A DNA stretch of 64,000 bases. It comes from DASSUW01 sp963844205. GTDB taxonomy: Bacteria; Actinomycetota; Thermoleophilia; Solirubrobacterales; Solirubrobacteraceae. Each line of letters opens with the position of its first letter. Positions within the stretch are counted from its first letter, which is position 1. Location of the stretch: assembly GCA_963844205.1 (NCBI GenBank), contig CAWJNK010000009.1, positions 12,238-76,237 of the forward strand. Direction: 5' to 3'. A program made the position numbers and the translations under genes. Shown here piece after piece: positions 9,421-17,167 of the stretch. The notes under the pieces were generated by a model. It saw only the letters and a program-made list of their open reading frames with translations. It was not told the DNA's origin and did not search any database.

Positions 9421-9825
9421 TCCGACAGTGATCGCCATCCTGGCCGAGCTCACAACTCCCTTGACGGACGGCCTAGACGGTCGACCGACGGTGAATGACT
9501 CCGGACTTCTCCTCGACTCGTCGGCCGAACCGGATCCTCGTCGCGTCCCGGCTCTAGCGCTCGCCGTTGTCCGGCCGGGAAGCTCCGTGGTCGATGCGAT
9601 GACCAGCTCCTGCATTTGTCGACGCGACGTACACGGGACGCGCATCACGGCCCATGGCGTGCTCTACGACATCGTCGTACTGATCGACGGCTTCAATGGC
9701 GCGACAGAGCGGGTGGCGACGATTTTGGCTCGTAGCCGGAGACCGTCCGCCGCGACTGGTTTCGACCTGCGTGGATCTTCCATGACGTTCCTCCGAGCAT
9801 CCTGCGTGATGGCTTCTGAGCGACA
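9421..9825. other. 405-bp stretch without a recognisable gene
   Basis: Open frames exist on both strands, but none gives a protein I recognise, none has a ribosome site, and no composition signal favours one. It lies between the HAD-GntR promoter and the first dispersed repeat and may be decayed accessory DNA. Confidence 0.5.
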
Positions 9826-9955
9826 TAGCGCCCTCGACGTCATCGCGCTGCTCACCGATTCCGGGCACTGGCCGGCGGGCCGCGCTTCTGTCCCCATTTC
9901 TGTCCCCCAGGCCCCCAAAGCGACGCTGGAGAGCCAAAGTCTCGCGGAATCATAA
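9826..9955 (+). pseudogene. Fragment of a DUF4926-type gene fused to repeat copy A
   Basis: The frame reads ALDVIALLTDSGHWPAG, which matches the start of a better-preserved DUF4926-like remnant at 45867 (LDVVALLTDSGRRPAG) and that family's usual opening. The VGTVVEV core is missing; the frame jumps directly into the repeat and ends at a TAA inside the tRNA-like loop. The common segment in both places starts at the same point (tagcgccctcgacgt), so the two were copied together with the repeat or derive from the same junction. Confidence 0.5.
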
Positions 9956-10222
9956 TCCGCGTGTCGGGGGTTCGAGTCCCTCCTCCGGCATGATAAGTAC
10001 CTGCAAATCGGTGCTTTCTGTGAGGCCTGGACACGCGGAATACATTCCGCGTGTCCCCTGCTCCCGAGACCTGGATTTGGCGGAACTACGTGGTGTCGTG
10101 CATGTCTCGCCGGCATTTCAGTCCCCCGGACAGTCCCCCGCGCGTCGACCTAACGTGGGCGGAGCCGGTGATCGATCGACCGCCGGACCGCGACCCTGCA
10201 AAGTGCCTCGTGCAAGGTGGTC
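9880..10222 (+). repeat. Dispersed repeat copy A (tRNA 3'-half-like segment plus two hairpins)
   Basis: About 340 bp shared with copies at 16618, 36768, 46083 and 60706, all in this orientation. The core 9944-9990 looks like the 3' part of a tRNA: a 5-bp anticodon stem GCGGA/TCCGC around loop ATCATAA (CAT at 34-36), a T-arm with TTCGAGT, and an acceptor half CTCCGGC plus A. No D-arm or matching 5' acceptor is present. Then come hairpin 1 (9995-10017, AAGTACC/GGTGCTT) and hairpin 2 (10030-10055, arms GACACGCGGAAT). The tail near 10170-10220 is also shared with B and C. Confidence 0.75.
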
Positions 10223-10383
10223 AAGTTCAGCGACGCCGCACGGGGCGCGGCCTCGCTCCCCGGCACACGCAACCATGTCTCCGCGAAGGCCGGGATCGCT
10301 CACGATCACCAACCGCGGCCCTCGCCCCTTCCCACACCGCCGCCTTGACCTAGTGTCGTGAGTCGTTGATTCGGGTGCAGTAG

Positions 10384-10875
10384 CACCTCCTCACACGCCA
10401 CCCAGAGGCGCTCGAGCGGCTCGTCGCCGAGGTCGACGCGGGCGAGCAGGCGTACCTGCGCGCCGTCGCCGAGTCGCTGCGGCTCAGGCCGGTCGTCCCG
10501 CTGGCCGGGCGGCGGCTCACGGCGCCGCTCCGCGTCGACGGCCGCGAGCTGCCGGCCGGAACCGACGTCACGCCGGCGATCTGGCTCGCGCACACGCGCG
10601 GCGACCGCTATCCGGAGCCGTTCGCGTTCCGTCCCGAGCACTTCCTCGACGGCGCGCCCGCGACCTCCGCCTGGATCCCGTTCGGCGGCGGCGTGCGGCG
10701 ATGCATCGGCGCCGCGTTCGCGGAGATGGAGATGCGGGTCGCGCTCGCGGAGATCCTGCGGCGCCGGACCCTGCGGGCGGCGTCCGGCAACGCCGAGCGC
10801 GTCGCCCGCCGGAACGTCACGTTCTCACCGGCCGGCGGCACCCGGGTGATCGCCGAGGCACGAGCCCGCGCCTAG
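10384..10875 (+). pseudogene. Cytochrome P450, 5'-truncated remnant
   Basis: Only the C-terminal 163 residues of a P450 remain, preceded in frame by TAG at 10381. The ESLRL K-helix motif (ExxR) and the haem loop FGGGVRRCIGAAFAEMEM with the Cys thiolate ligand are intact, as is the end of the protein. A normal P450 has about 400-450 residues, so some two thirds, including the oxygen-binding I-helix, are missing. No start codon with a ribosome site is evident. It probably was cut when repeat copy A or a linked element arrived. Confidence 0.88.
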
Positions 10876-10880
10876 GAGCG

Positions 10881-10912
10881 CGGCCCGGCGAGCCGTGAAG
10901 CTCGCCGGGCCG
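10881..10912. terminator. Strong GC-rich bidirectional terminator-like hairpin
   Basis: A perfect 13-bp inverted repeat CGGCCCGGCGAGC/GCTCGCCGGGCCG around a 6-nt loop sits between the P450 remnant on the plus strand and the MMPL stop on the minus strand (10922). There is no T-run, as is common for high-GC actinobacterial terminators. Its place between convergent 3' ends fits a shared terminator. Confidence 0.65.
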
Positions 10913-10921
10913 TACAGCGAT

Positions 10922-13084
10922 TCAGACGCGCACGAGCTCTCGCTCGTCCTCGCGCGGCTCGGCGGCCGACTCCTCCGGCGGCTCGATGTTCAGATGCGGC
11001 AGGCGCTTCTCGAGCCACGCCGGCATCCACCACATCGCCGGTCCGGCGATGTGCATGACCGCCGGCAGCAGCAGCAGCCGGATGATGAACGCGTCGATGA
11101 AGATCGCCGCGGCGAACGCGGTGCCCATCATCGCGAGCGCCCGCTCGTTGCCGATCGCGAAGGCGCCGAAGACCGCGATCATGATGATCGCCGCCGCGGT
11201 GATTACGCGGCCGGTCATCGCCAGCCCGTGGCGCACGGCGTACTTTGCGTCCTTGGTGTGCGTCCATTCCTCGTGCATGCGGGAGACGAGGAAGACCTCG
11301 TAGTCCATCGACAAGCCGAACACGACGGCGAAGACCATGATCGGCAGGAACGAGTCGATCGGTCCGGTGGCGTTCCCGAACAGGCCGCCGAGGTTGCCGT
11401 CCTGGAAGATGAACGTCACCACGCCGAAGGCGCCGCCGATAGAGAGCAGGTTGAAGATGCCGGCCTTCACCGGGATCAGCAGCGAGCGGAAGACGACGGC
11501 GAGCAGCAGCAGCGAGAGTCCCACCACGACGCCGATGAAGAGCGGGAGCTTGTCCCGGATCGTCTGCGAGAAGTCGAGGTTGCTTGCTGTCGCGCCGCCG
11601 ATCGACACGCGCGCGCCGGTCTTGGACTCGACCGGCGGGAGGGTCACGTCACGTGCCGTCCTGACCGTCTCGTCGGTGCGCTCGTCCTGCGGCGTGGTCG
11701 TCGGGTAGGCGATGATCGTCGCCGTGTCGCCGGCCTCGTTGAGCTGAGGCGGCAGGACCTGGGCGATTCCGTCCTGAGCGGCCAGCGCGTCGCCGATCTG
11801 CGTCAGCGCCGCCTGGTCGCCGGACTCGACGGCGAGCAGGAGCGGGGCGTTGAAGCCCGGTCCGAAGCCCTCCTTGAGCTTGTCGTAGGCGATGCGGGCG
11901 GTGTCGTCCTCCTTGTACGTGCTGGCATCGCTCGTCGCCAGGCGCATGTTCAGAGCCGGCGCGGCCAGCACGAGCAGGATCACCACCGCGCCGACGGCGA
12001 CCGGCCACGGCCGGCGCGACACGAAGGCGCTCCAGCGCGCGGCGAAGCCGCTCTCGCGATTGGCGAAGTCGGCGTCGCCGTGGCTGTCCGGCACCTTGAT
12101 ACGCCGACCGATCCGCGTACCCAGGATCGCCGGCATCAGCGTCAGCGACGCGAACATCGTGAACGCCACCGCCAGCGCGGCGCCGATGGCCGGGCCGTAG
12201 AGGAACGAGATGCCGAGCAGCAGCATGCCGAGCATCGCGATCACGACCACGATGCCTGCGAACAACACGGCGCGGCCCGAGGTGTCGATCGCCTTCAGCG
12301 TCGCATCGCGGACATCGCGGCCGCCGCCGCGTTCGAGGCGGAAGCGGTTGAGGATCAGGAGCGCGTAGTCGATGCCGACGCCGATCCCGATCATGGCCGC
12401 GAGCTGGGGCGTCCAGTCGACGACGTCGAGCACGCGGGTGCCGACGATGGCCATCAGCCCGAGGCTCACGACCATCGCGAACAGCGCGTTGAGCAGCGGC
12501 AGGCCCATCGCGACCACGCCGAGCGTCAGGAACAGGACGAGCGCGGCCACCAGGAGGCCGAAGATCTCACCGGCGCCGCCCGTCTCGGCCGTCGACCAGT
12601 GGATGATGTCGCCGCCGAGCGCCACCTGGACCCCGCCCTTGCCGTCCAGCTCGAGCGTGTCCTCGGCCATCGTCTTGATCGCCGCCGCGTCGGCCTCGCC
12701 GGCGCCCTTGGCGAGCTGGATCTGGGCGAAGGTGATCCTGCCGTCCTCGGAGACCGGCGCGCCCTCGGCGAACGGATCGCCGACCGCGAGCACCTCGGGC
12801 GACTTCTCGATCTCGGCTCGAACGGCCTCGATCTCCGTGCGGTGGTCGAGGACCCTGCCCTCGTCGACCGCCCACACGACGGTGGCGGTGTCACCGGACT
12901 GCTCCGGGAACTTGTCCTTGAGCAGGTCATAGGCCCGCTGGGACTCCGTGCCGGGGAGCGTGAAGTTGTTGACGAACTCACCCGCGGCGGTACCCCACAG
13001 GGCGGCGAAGATGAAGAAGGCGGCGACCCAGAGGCCGATCACCGTGCGGCGCCGATCGTGGCACCAGGCAGCAAGCTTGCGCAT
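10922..13084 (-). CDS. MMPL/RND family transporter (first copy)
   Basis: Inner-membrane exporter of lipids or hydrophobic compounds, 720 residues from ATG 13084. One membrane span near 15-35, a periplasmic loop, five spans, a second loop and a final group of five or six spans give the duplicated MMPL layout. Signature stretches GIGVGIDYALLILNR (first half) and FGLSMDYEVFLVSR (second half) carry the acidic/tyrosine proton-relay positions. A longer frame to 13351 adds only low-quality sequence. A related but distinct copy lies at 17168-19333, both on the minus strand. Confidence 0.9.
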   Translation of the reverse strand: MRKLAAWCHDRRRTVIGLWVAAFFIFAALWGTAAGEFVNNFTLPGTESQRAYDLLKDKFPEQSGDTATVVWAVDEGRVLDHRTEIEAVRAEIEKSPEVLAVGDPFAEGAPVSEDGRITFAQIQLAKGAGEADAAAIKTMAEDTLELDGKGGVQVALGGDIIHWSTAETGGAGEIFGLLVAALVLFLTLGVVAMGLPLLNALFAMVVSLGLMAIVGTRVLDVVDWTPQLAAMIGIGVGIDYALLILNRFRLERGGGRDVRDATLKAIDTSGRAVLFAGIVVVIAMLGMLLLGISFLYGPAIGAALAVAFTMFASLTLMPAILGTRIGRRIKVPDSHGDADFANRESGFAARWSAFVSRRPWPVAVGAVVILLVLAAPALNMRLATSDASTYKEDDTARIAYDKLKEGFGPGFNAPLLLAVESGDQAALTQIGDALAAQDGIAQVLPPQLNEAGDTATIIAYPTTTPQDERTDETVRTARDVTLPPVESKTGARVSIGGATASNLDFSQTIRDKLPLFIGVVVGLSLLLLAVVFRSLLIPVKAGIFNLLSIGGAFGVVTFIFQDGNLGGLFGNATGPIDSFLPIMVFAVVFGLSMDYEVFLVSRMHEEWTHTKDAKYAVRHGLAMTGRVITAAAIIMIAVFGAFAIGNERALAMMGTAFAAAIFIDAFIIRLLLLPAVMHIAGPAMWWMPAWLEKRLPHLNIEPPEESAAEPREDERELVRV

Positions 13085-13338
13085 AGAGCCGCACGCTAGC
13101 CCCGCTGCGCCGCGCCCTCGCACCGGGTAGCCGCACCCTCGCATGCATGTTGGCCGCACGCAGTATCTCGCCGCGCGGCCGACGCCTCTGACGGGGTACG
13201 AGCTTCCATCTACGCCAGGCCGCCGGCACGTCCCAAGCCCACGACCTCGCACGCCGGCGCTGCGCAGCTCCGCGTTCGCTTCCGCGTCCGCGCCAGCGAG
13301 CGTCTCGCTGACCACGCCCGAGACGACCGCTCCAGACG

Positions 13339-15048
13339 GAGGCTGTCGCACAAACGGGTTCCGTCCGGGCGGCTCAGGAGCATTCCGGCATGGCGCAGAA
13401 CTTCATCGAAGGCCGCCGTGAGCAGGGGTTTTTGTTGCCGCCGGATGTTCGGGAGTGGCTGCCGGCGGATCACTTGGCGTGGTTTGTGATCGACGCCGTG
13501 GCGGAGATGGATCTGTCGGCGTTCTATGGCGCCTATCGGGCTGATGGTCATGGCCGCGCGGCGTATGAGCCGTCGCTGATGGTGGCGCTGATCTTGTACG
13601 CGTTCGCGACTGGGGTGCGGTCGTCGCGGGCGATCGAGTGTCACTGTCGCCAGGATGTCGCCTACCGCGTGATCACCGGCAACCTGGTTCCCGATCACGC
13701 GACGATCGCGCGGTTCATCTGTCGGCACGAGCGGGCGCTGGGCGAGCTGTTCGCCGAGGTGCTGAGGCTGTGTGATCGGGCGGGATTGGTCAAGCCCGGG
13801 GTGGTGTCGATCGACGGCACCAGGATCGCGGGCAACGCCAGCCCGGAGGTCAACCATGGGTTCGAGCAGATCGCGCGCGAGATCGTGGCCGAGGCCAGGG
13901 CGACCGACGAGGCCGAGGACGAAGCGTTCGGCGAGGCGCGTGGTGATGAGCTGCCCGAGCAGCTGCGCAGCGCGGAGGGCCGGCGCGAGTTCTTCCGCCA
14001 GGCCCGCGAGCAGATGCGCCGCGAGCACGAGAGCCCTGAGCTGGCGGACGAGCCCGAGGCAGATAGAGCCGATGAGGTGGCGCTCGAGCTCGACGCGAGC
14101 GAGATCGTCGGGCGCGGCCGCAGGGGCGCGATGCGTGGTTGCGGGAGGGCAAGCGCCAGCTCGAGCAGCACCGCTGGGAGAACCCGGATCCGATCCCCCG
14201 GTCGCGGAGCGAGCGGCTGCTGCTGGCGGCCGAGCGGCTTGGGTCAGATCTCGATGTCGAGCGCCGCGCCAACGAGGCCTACGAGCACTACCGGGCGACC
14301 GCGCGCGACCGGCTGGGTCGGCGGCCGGGCGGCCGGGCCGAGCCGTATCGGCCGCCCGAGGTGCCGGCCGGGAAGGTCAACGTGACCGACCCCGACTCGC
14401 GTCCGATCCCGATCGGGTTCGGGTTCGTGCAGGGCTACAACGCGCAGGCCGCGGTCAACGAGCAGCAGATCGTGCTCGCCGCCGAGATCACCAACGGCTC
14501 GACCGACTTCTCACAGCTCGATCCGATGGTCACCGCGACCCTGGGCGAGCTCGAGCGGGCGGGCATCGAGCAGCTGCCCGAGGCGGTCGCCGCCGACGCC
14601 GGCTACTGGAACGAGCAGCACATGGACGAGGTCGTGGCCAACAAGCACATCCCGGTGCTGGTCGCGCCCGACAAGGGCACCCGCGGCACCCCCAAGCGCT
14701 GGTTGAACAGCGGCCGCGCGTCATGGATGCGCAGCGTGCTGGCGACCGAGCACGGCCATGAGCGGTATCGCAAACGCAAACAGACGGTCGAGCCGTTGTT
14801 CGGCAACACCAAACACAACGGCGGCTTTTACCGCTTCCACCGGCGAGGCAGGATCAAGGTGCGCCTCGAGTGGCGGTTACTGATGATGACCCACAACCTG
14901 ACCAAGGTTCACCGCCACCAGCTCGCGACCGTGGGGGCCTGAAACGGCCCCCACGGCGTCACACCGCCGCTCACGGCGGGCCCGCTCCTGACGACATGCC
15001 CACCGTCAACGGCTCGAGCCATCGCCCGCGCCTTTGAGCGACAGCCTC
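13339..15048 (+). mobile_element. IS1182-like insertion sequence with inverted repeats
   Basis: Terminal inverted repeats GAGGCTGTCGCACAAA (13339-13354) and, reversed, GAGGCTGTCGCTCAAA (15048-15033) match at 15 of 16 bases and bracket the transposase. The 4-bp sequence GACG flanks both ends (13335-13338 and 15049-15052) and is a likely target duplication. Total length is about 1.71 kb. The transposase is split by a frameshift, so the copy is probably inactive unless recoding occurs. Confidence 0.8.
13390..14942 (+). pseudogene. IS1182-family DDE transposase, frameshifted
   Basis: The first frame (from ATG 13390) holds the N-terminal domain and the first catalytic Asp in VSIDGTRIAGNAS. The second frame, one base back and clearly underway by 14139, holds the second Asp in ADAGYWNEQH and the Glu in QTVEPLFGNTKHNGG. 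The switch is near 14110-14135 in a GC-rich run. Together they make a normal-length transposase of about 515 residues. A -1 shift could be a simple mutation, a sequencing error or programmed recoding; no slippery heptamer is obvious. Confidence 0.85.
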
Positions 15049-15082
15049 GACGAGATGCACGCGTCCGCCGGCCACGCCGCCA

Positions 15083-15130
15083 GTCAGTCCCCCTTTTGCG
15101 CCTCCCAGCCCCGGTTCTTGGCTCTGTAGA
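15083..15130 (+). repeat. Dispersed repeat copy B, left part (separated by IS110)
   Basis: This short segment aligns with the left ends of copies A, C, D and E (gtcccc...cccag...) and ends in GGCTCTGTAGA. Copy C reads GGCTCTGTAGAGC at 36832, so the segment is the 5' part of copy B, whose remainder resumes at 16618 after the IS110 element. The trinucleotide AGA occurs at both junctions. Confidence 0.7.
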
Positions 15131-15165
15131 CGCTATGGCTCTGCGTTCCGGAGCCGTCTGAGGTA

Positions 15166-15246
15166 GGCCGGACCCTTTCGCTCGTGCGGGGGTTTGTCTG
15201 GCCGGAGATGGGCTCCGGCTGACCCCAGGCGAAGGAGGGTCCGGCC
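15166..15246 (+). promoter_or_regulatory. Leader hairpin hiding the IS110 transposase ribosome site
   Basis: GGCCGGACCCT (15166-15176) pairs perfectly with AGGGTCCGGCC (15236-15246), extended inward by TTCGC/GCGAA. The right arm contains part of the GAAGGAGGG ribosome site and ends directly before the TTG start. A nested stem GCCGGAG/CTCCGGC lies inside. Transcripts reading in from outside would fold and hide the start, a common way of keeping transposase low; a transcript starting inside the loop would escape. Confidence 0.6.
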
Positions 15247-16332
15247 TTGCGGGGCACGATGACATGGGTGGGCTTGGATGTGCACGCGCGCTCGACCCAC
15301 GGGGCGGCGATCGACTCGTTGAGCGGCGAGCTCTCGCGGGTTCGCTTCGGTGCGGGCGTCGAGCCGGTGGTGGAGTGGTTGCGCGGGCTGCCGGGTCCGG
15401 TGCGCGCGGCCTATGAGGCGGGCCCGACGGGCTTCGGGCTCGCGCGACTGGCCATCGACGCCGGGATCGACGTGCGCGTGGTGGCGCCGAGTAAGACACC
15501 GCGCGCCAGCGGCGATCGCGTCAAGACCGATCGCAAGGACGCCGAGCTGTTGGCGCGGCTGCTGCTCGCGGGGTCGCTGAAGCCGGTCTTCGTCCCGCCG
15601 GACTGGCTGGAAGCGATCCGGCATCTGGCGCGCACGCGCGAGCATGTGCGCCGCGACCTCGGCCGCGCGCGCCATCGCGTCGGCAAGCTGTTGCTGCTGC
15701 ACGGCCGCGTCTACCCCAGCCCGACCCCGTGGAACCGTGCGCATCGGCGCTGGCTGGCCTCCCAGCGCTTCCAGCATGCAGCGACCGAGCTGGCGTTCAT
15801 CGACCAGCTCGCCGCGATCGACGGCCTGACCGCCCGCCGCGAGGCGCTCGATGAGCGCCTCTCGCGCCTGGCGCAGGACCCCAGGGTGTGGCCGACCGTC
15901 GCACGGCTGCGCTGCTTTCGCGGCATCGACACCATCACCGCGCTGCTGGTGCACCTCGAGCTCGGCGGCGACTGGCAGCGCTTCGGCTCCCCGCGCAGGC
16001 TCTCGAGCTGGCTCGGTCTGACGCCCTCACTCGAGCAGTCCGGCGAGACAGCCAACCAGGGTTCGATCTCCAAGACCGGCTCCTCGATCGCCCGCCGGCT
16101 GCTGGTCGAGTCCGCCCTGCACTACCTGCGCCGACCGACGATCGGCGTCACGCTCACCAACCGCCAGGCCGGCCAGCCCGACCACGTGCTCCAGATCGCC
16201 TGGCGCGCCCAGCACCGGCTGCACCGCGTCCATCACCGCCTACGCGAGCGCGGCAAGCCCGCCAACGTCGCCACCATCGCCGCCGCCCGCGAACTGGCCG
16301 GCTTCCTCTGGGCCGCCGCCACCGCGCCATGA
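15247..16332 (+). CDS. IS110-family transposase (DEDD recombinase)
   Basis: 361 residues. The RuvC-like N-terminal domain has Asp in VGLDVHA, Glu in YEAGPTG and the Asp pair in TDRKDAELLAR, the DEDD set. The C-terminal Transposase_20 domain has FRGIDTITA and the serine region SISKTGSSIARRLLVESA. The TTG start is preferred because GAAGGAGGG lies 7 nt upstream; ATG 15259 is an alternative. The frame is intact and all key residues are present, so the element may be active. Family members use a non-coding RNA encoded in the element to choose target and donor DNA. Confidence 0.92.
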   Translation: MRGTMTWVGLDVHARSTHGAAIDSLSGELSRVRFGAGVEPVVEWLRGLPGPVRAAYEAGPTGFGLARLAIDAGIDVRVVAPSKTPRASGDRVKTDRKDAELLARLLLAGSLKPVFVPPDWLEAIRHLARTREHVRRDLGRARHRVGKLLLLHGRVYPSPTPWNRAHRRWLASQRFQHAATELAFIDQLAAIDGLTARREALDERLSRLAQDPRVWPTVARLRCFRGIDTITALLVHLELGGDWQRFGSPRRLSSWLGLTPSLEQSGETANQGSISKTGSSIARRLLVESALHYLRRPTIGVTLTNRQAGQPDHVLQIAWRAQHRLHRVHHRLRERGKPANVATIAAARELAGFLWAAATAP

Positions 16333-16399
16333 CCTGATCGCCAGCAACAGCGATCCGGACCCTCGGCCTCCCGGGCCGGCCAACGGCCGCCGGCACGCG

Positions 16400-16448
16400 C
16401 GCTGGCTCTATGGGCCGCCCACCAGCGACGCCCGCTCTGTAGACAGCG
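16400..16448 (+). ncRNA. Candidate bridge/seek guide RNA of the IS110 element
   Basis: In the 3' non-coding region two hairpins follow each other. The first has stem CGCTGG/CCAGCG (16400-16427) and a 16-nt loop containing CTATGG, which also occurs in the first bases of the element (CGCTATGG at 15131). The second has stem CGCT/AGCG (16433-16448) and loop CTGTAGAC. GCTCTGTAGAC at 16434-16444 is identical over 11 nt to the left junction at 15121-15131, that is, to the target flank. One loop matching the donor end and one matching the target is the layout of guide RNAs known for this family. RNA ends are not known. Confidence 0.5.
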
Positions 16449-16617
16449 CACGCCGGCGACGAAGCCAGCGCCCTGGGCCAGCCAACGCCCGCATCATCAG
16501 ACTGACCGCCACGCGACACGTCGACGTCGCGCCCGGCCCGGGACCCGAGACCAACACCACACGGCCGCCCAGCGACCGCAATCACCCCTGCCCACTTGAC
16601 AAACCCGCGGCCATATC

Positions 16618-16915
16618 AGAGCCAAATCGCAGCGGAATCATAATCCGCGTGTCGGGGGTTCGAGTCCCTCCTCCGGCATCAGAAGTGCCTGCAAATCGGC
16701 GCTTTCTGCAACGCGAAGGACGCGCGGAATCATTCCGCGTGTCCCCCACGCCGACTCCCCGGATTTGGCGGAGCCACGTGGTGTCGTGCGCGGCACGCTG
16801 ACATTTCAGTCCCCCCGGCAGTCCCCTCGCGCACCGACCCATTCTCTGCGAAGCCGTGATCCATCGACCGCCGGGACCGCAACCTCGCAAAGTGCCTCAG
16901 GAAGGTAGTTACGCG
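16618..16915 (+). repeat. Dispersed repeat copy B, right part
   Basis: Continues copy B after the IS110 element. The tRNA-like core is 16632-16678 with the same anticodon stem-loop and T-arm as copy A. Hairpin 1 is 16683-16704 (AAGTGCC/GGCGCTT) and hairpin 2 is 16719-16743 (arms GACGCGCGGAAT/ATTCCGCGTGTC, one G-T pair). Relative to copy A, hairpin 1 changes A-T to G-C and keeps pairing. The following 250 bp to the MMPL stop at 17168 contain no gene I can support. Confidence 0.75.
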
Positions 16916-17167
16916 CGTTAGACAGGCGAGGAGCCGACGGCTGCTCTTTTGCATCGAGGAGCAGGAGTCTGCATCTGCGCTCCCGCTGGTCGTCCGCAGC
17001 GGTTGCCGAGTTTTCGGCCGACGACGCGTTGGTTCCCGCGACGCAAGCAGCAGCACGATGATGCGGCCAAGCGCGGCGACGGGAGTGTCGGGTCGCGTGG
17101 GAAGCAGCAGCGGGCGAAGGTCGGGCGGCGCTGCTGCCGGGCGAACACCTCGTTGCGTGGCGGGCGA

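Larger units (their letters stand above)
15131..16617 (+). mobile_element. IS110/IS1111-type element inserted in repeat copy B
   Basis: Boundaries are set by comparison with the uninterrupted repeat copies: left flank ends GGCTCTGTAGA (15130), right flank begins AGAGCC (16618). The element is about 1.49 kb, has no terminal inverted repeats and no classical target duplication beyond the shared AGA, as expected for this family. The reconstructed target GGCTCTGTAGAGCC is a perfect palindrome with a 2-nt centre; several IS110/IS1111 elements choose palindromic targets. It contains a structured 5' leader, one transposase gene and a 285-nt 3' non-coding region. Confidence 0.75.

Noticed and set aside
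9944..9990. Functional tRNA gene with CAT anticodon
   Set aside because: Only the anticodon arm, T-arm and 3' acceptor half are present. The best upstream pairing partner (GCTGGAG at about 9925) leaves only 12 nt where a D-arm of about 20 nt should be, and other copies lack even that partner.
13390..14942. Programmed -1 frameshift in the IS1182-like transposase
   Set aside because: No slippery A/G heptamer or downstream pseudoknot was visible near 14110-14135; simple mutation or sequence error is more likely, though not excluded.
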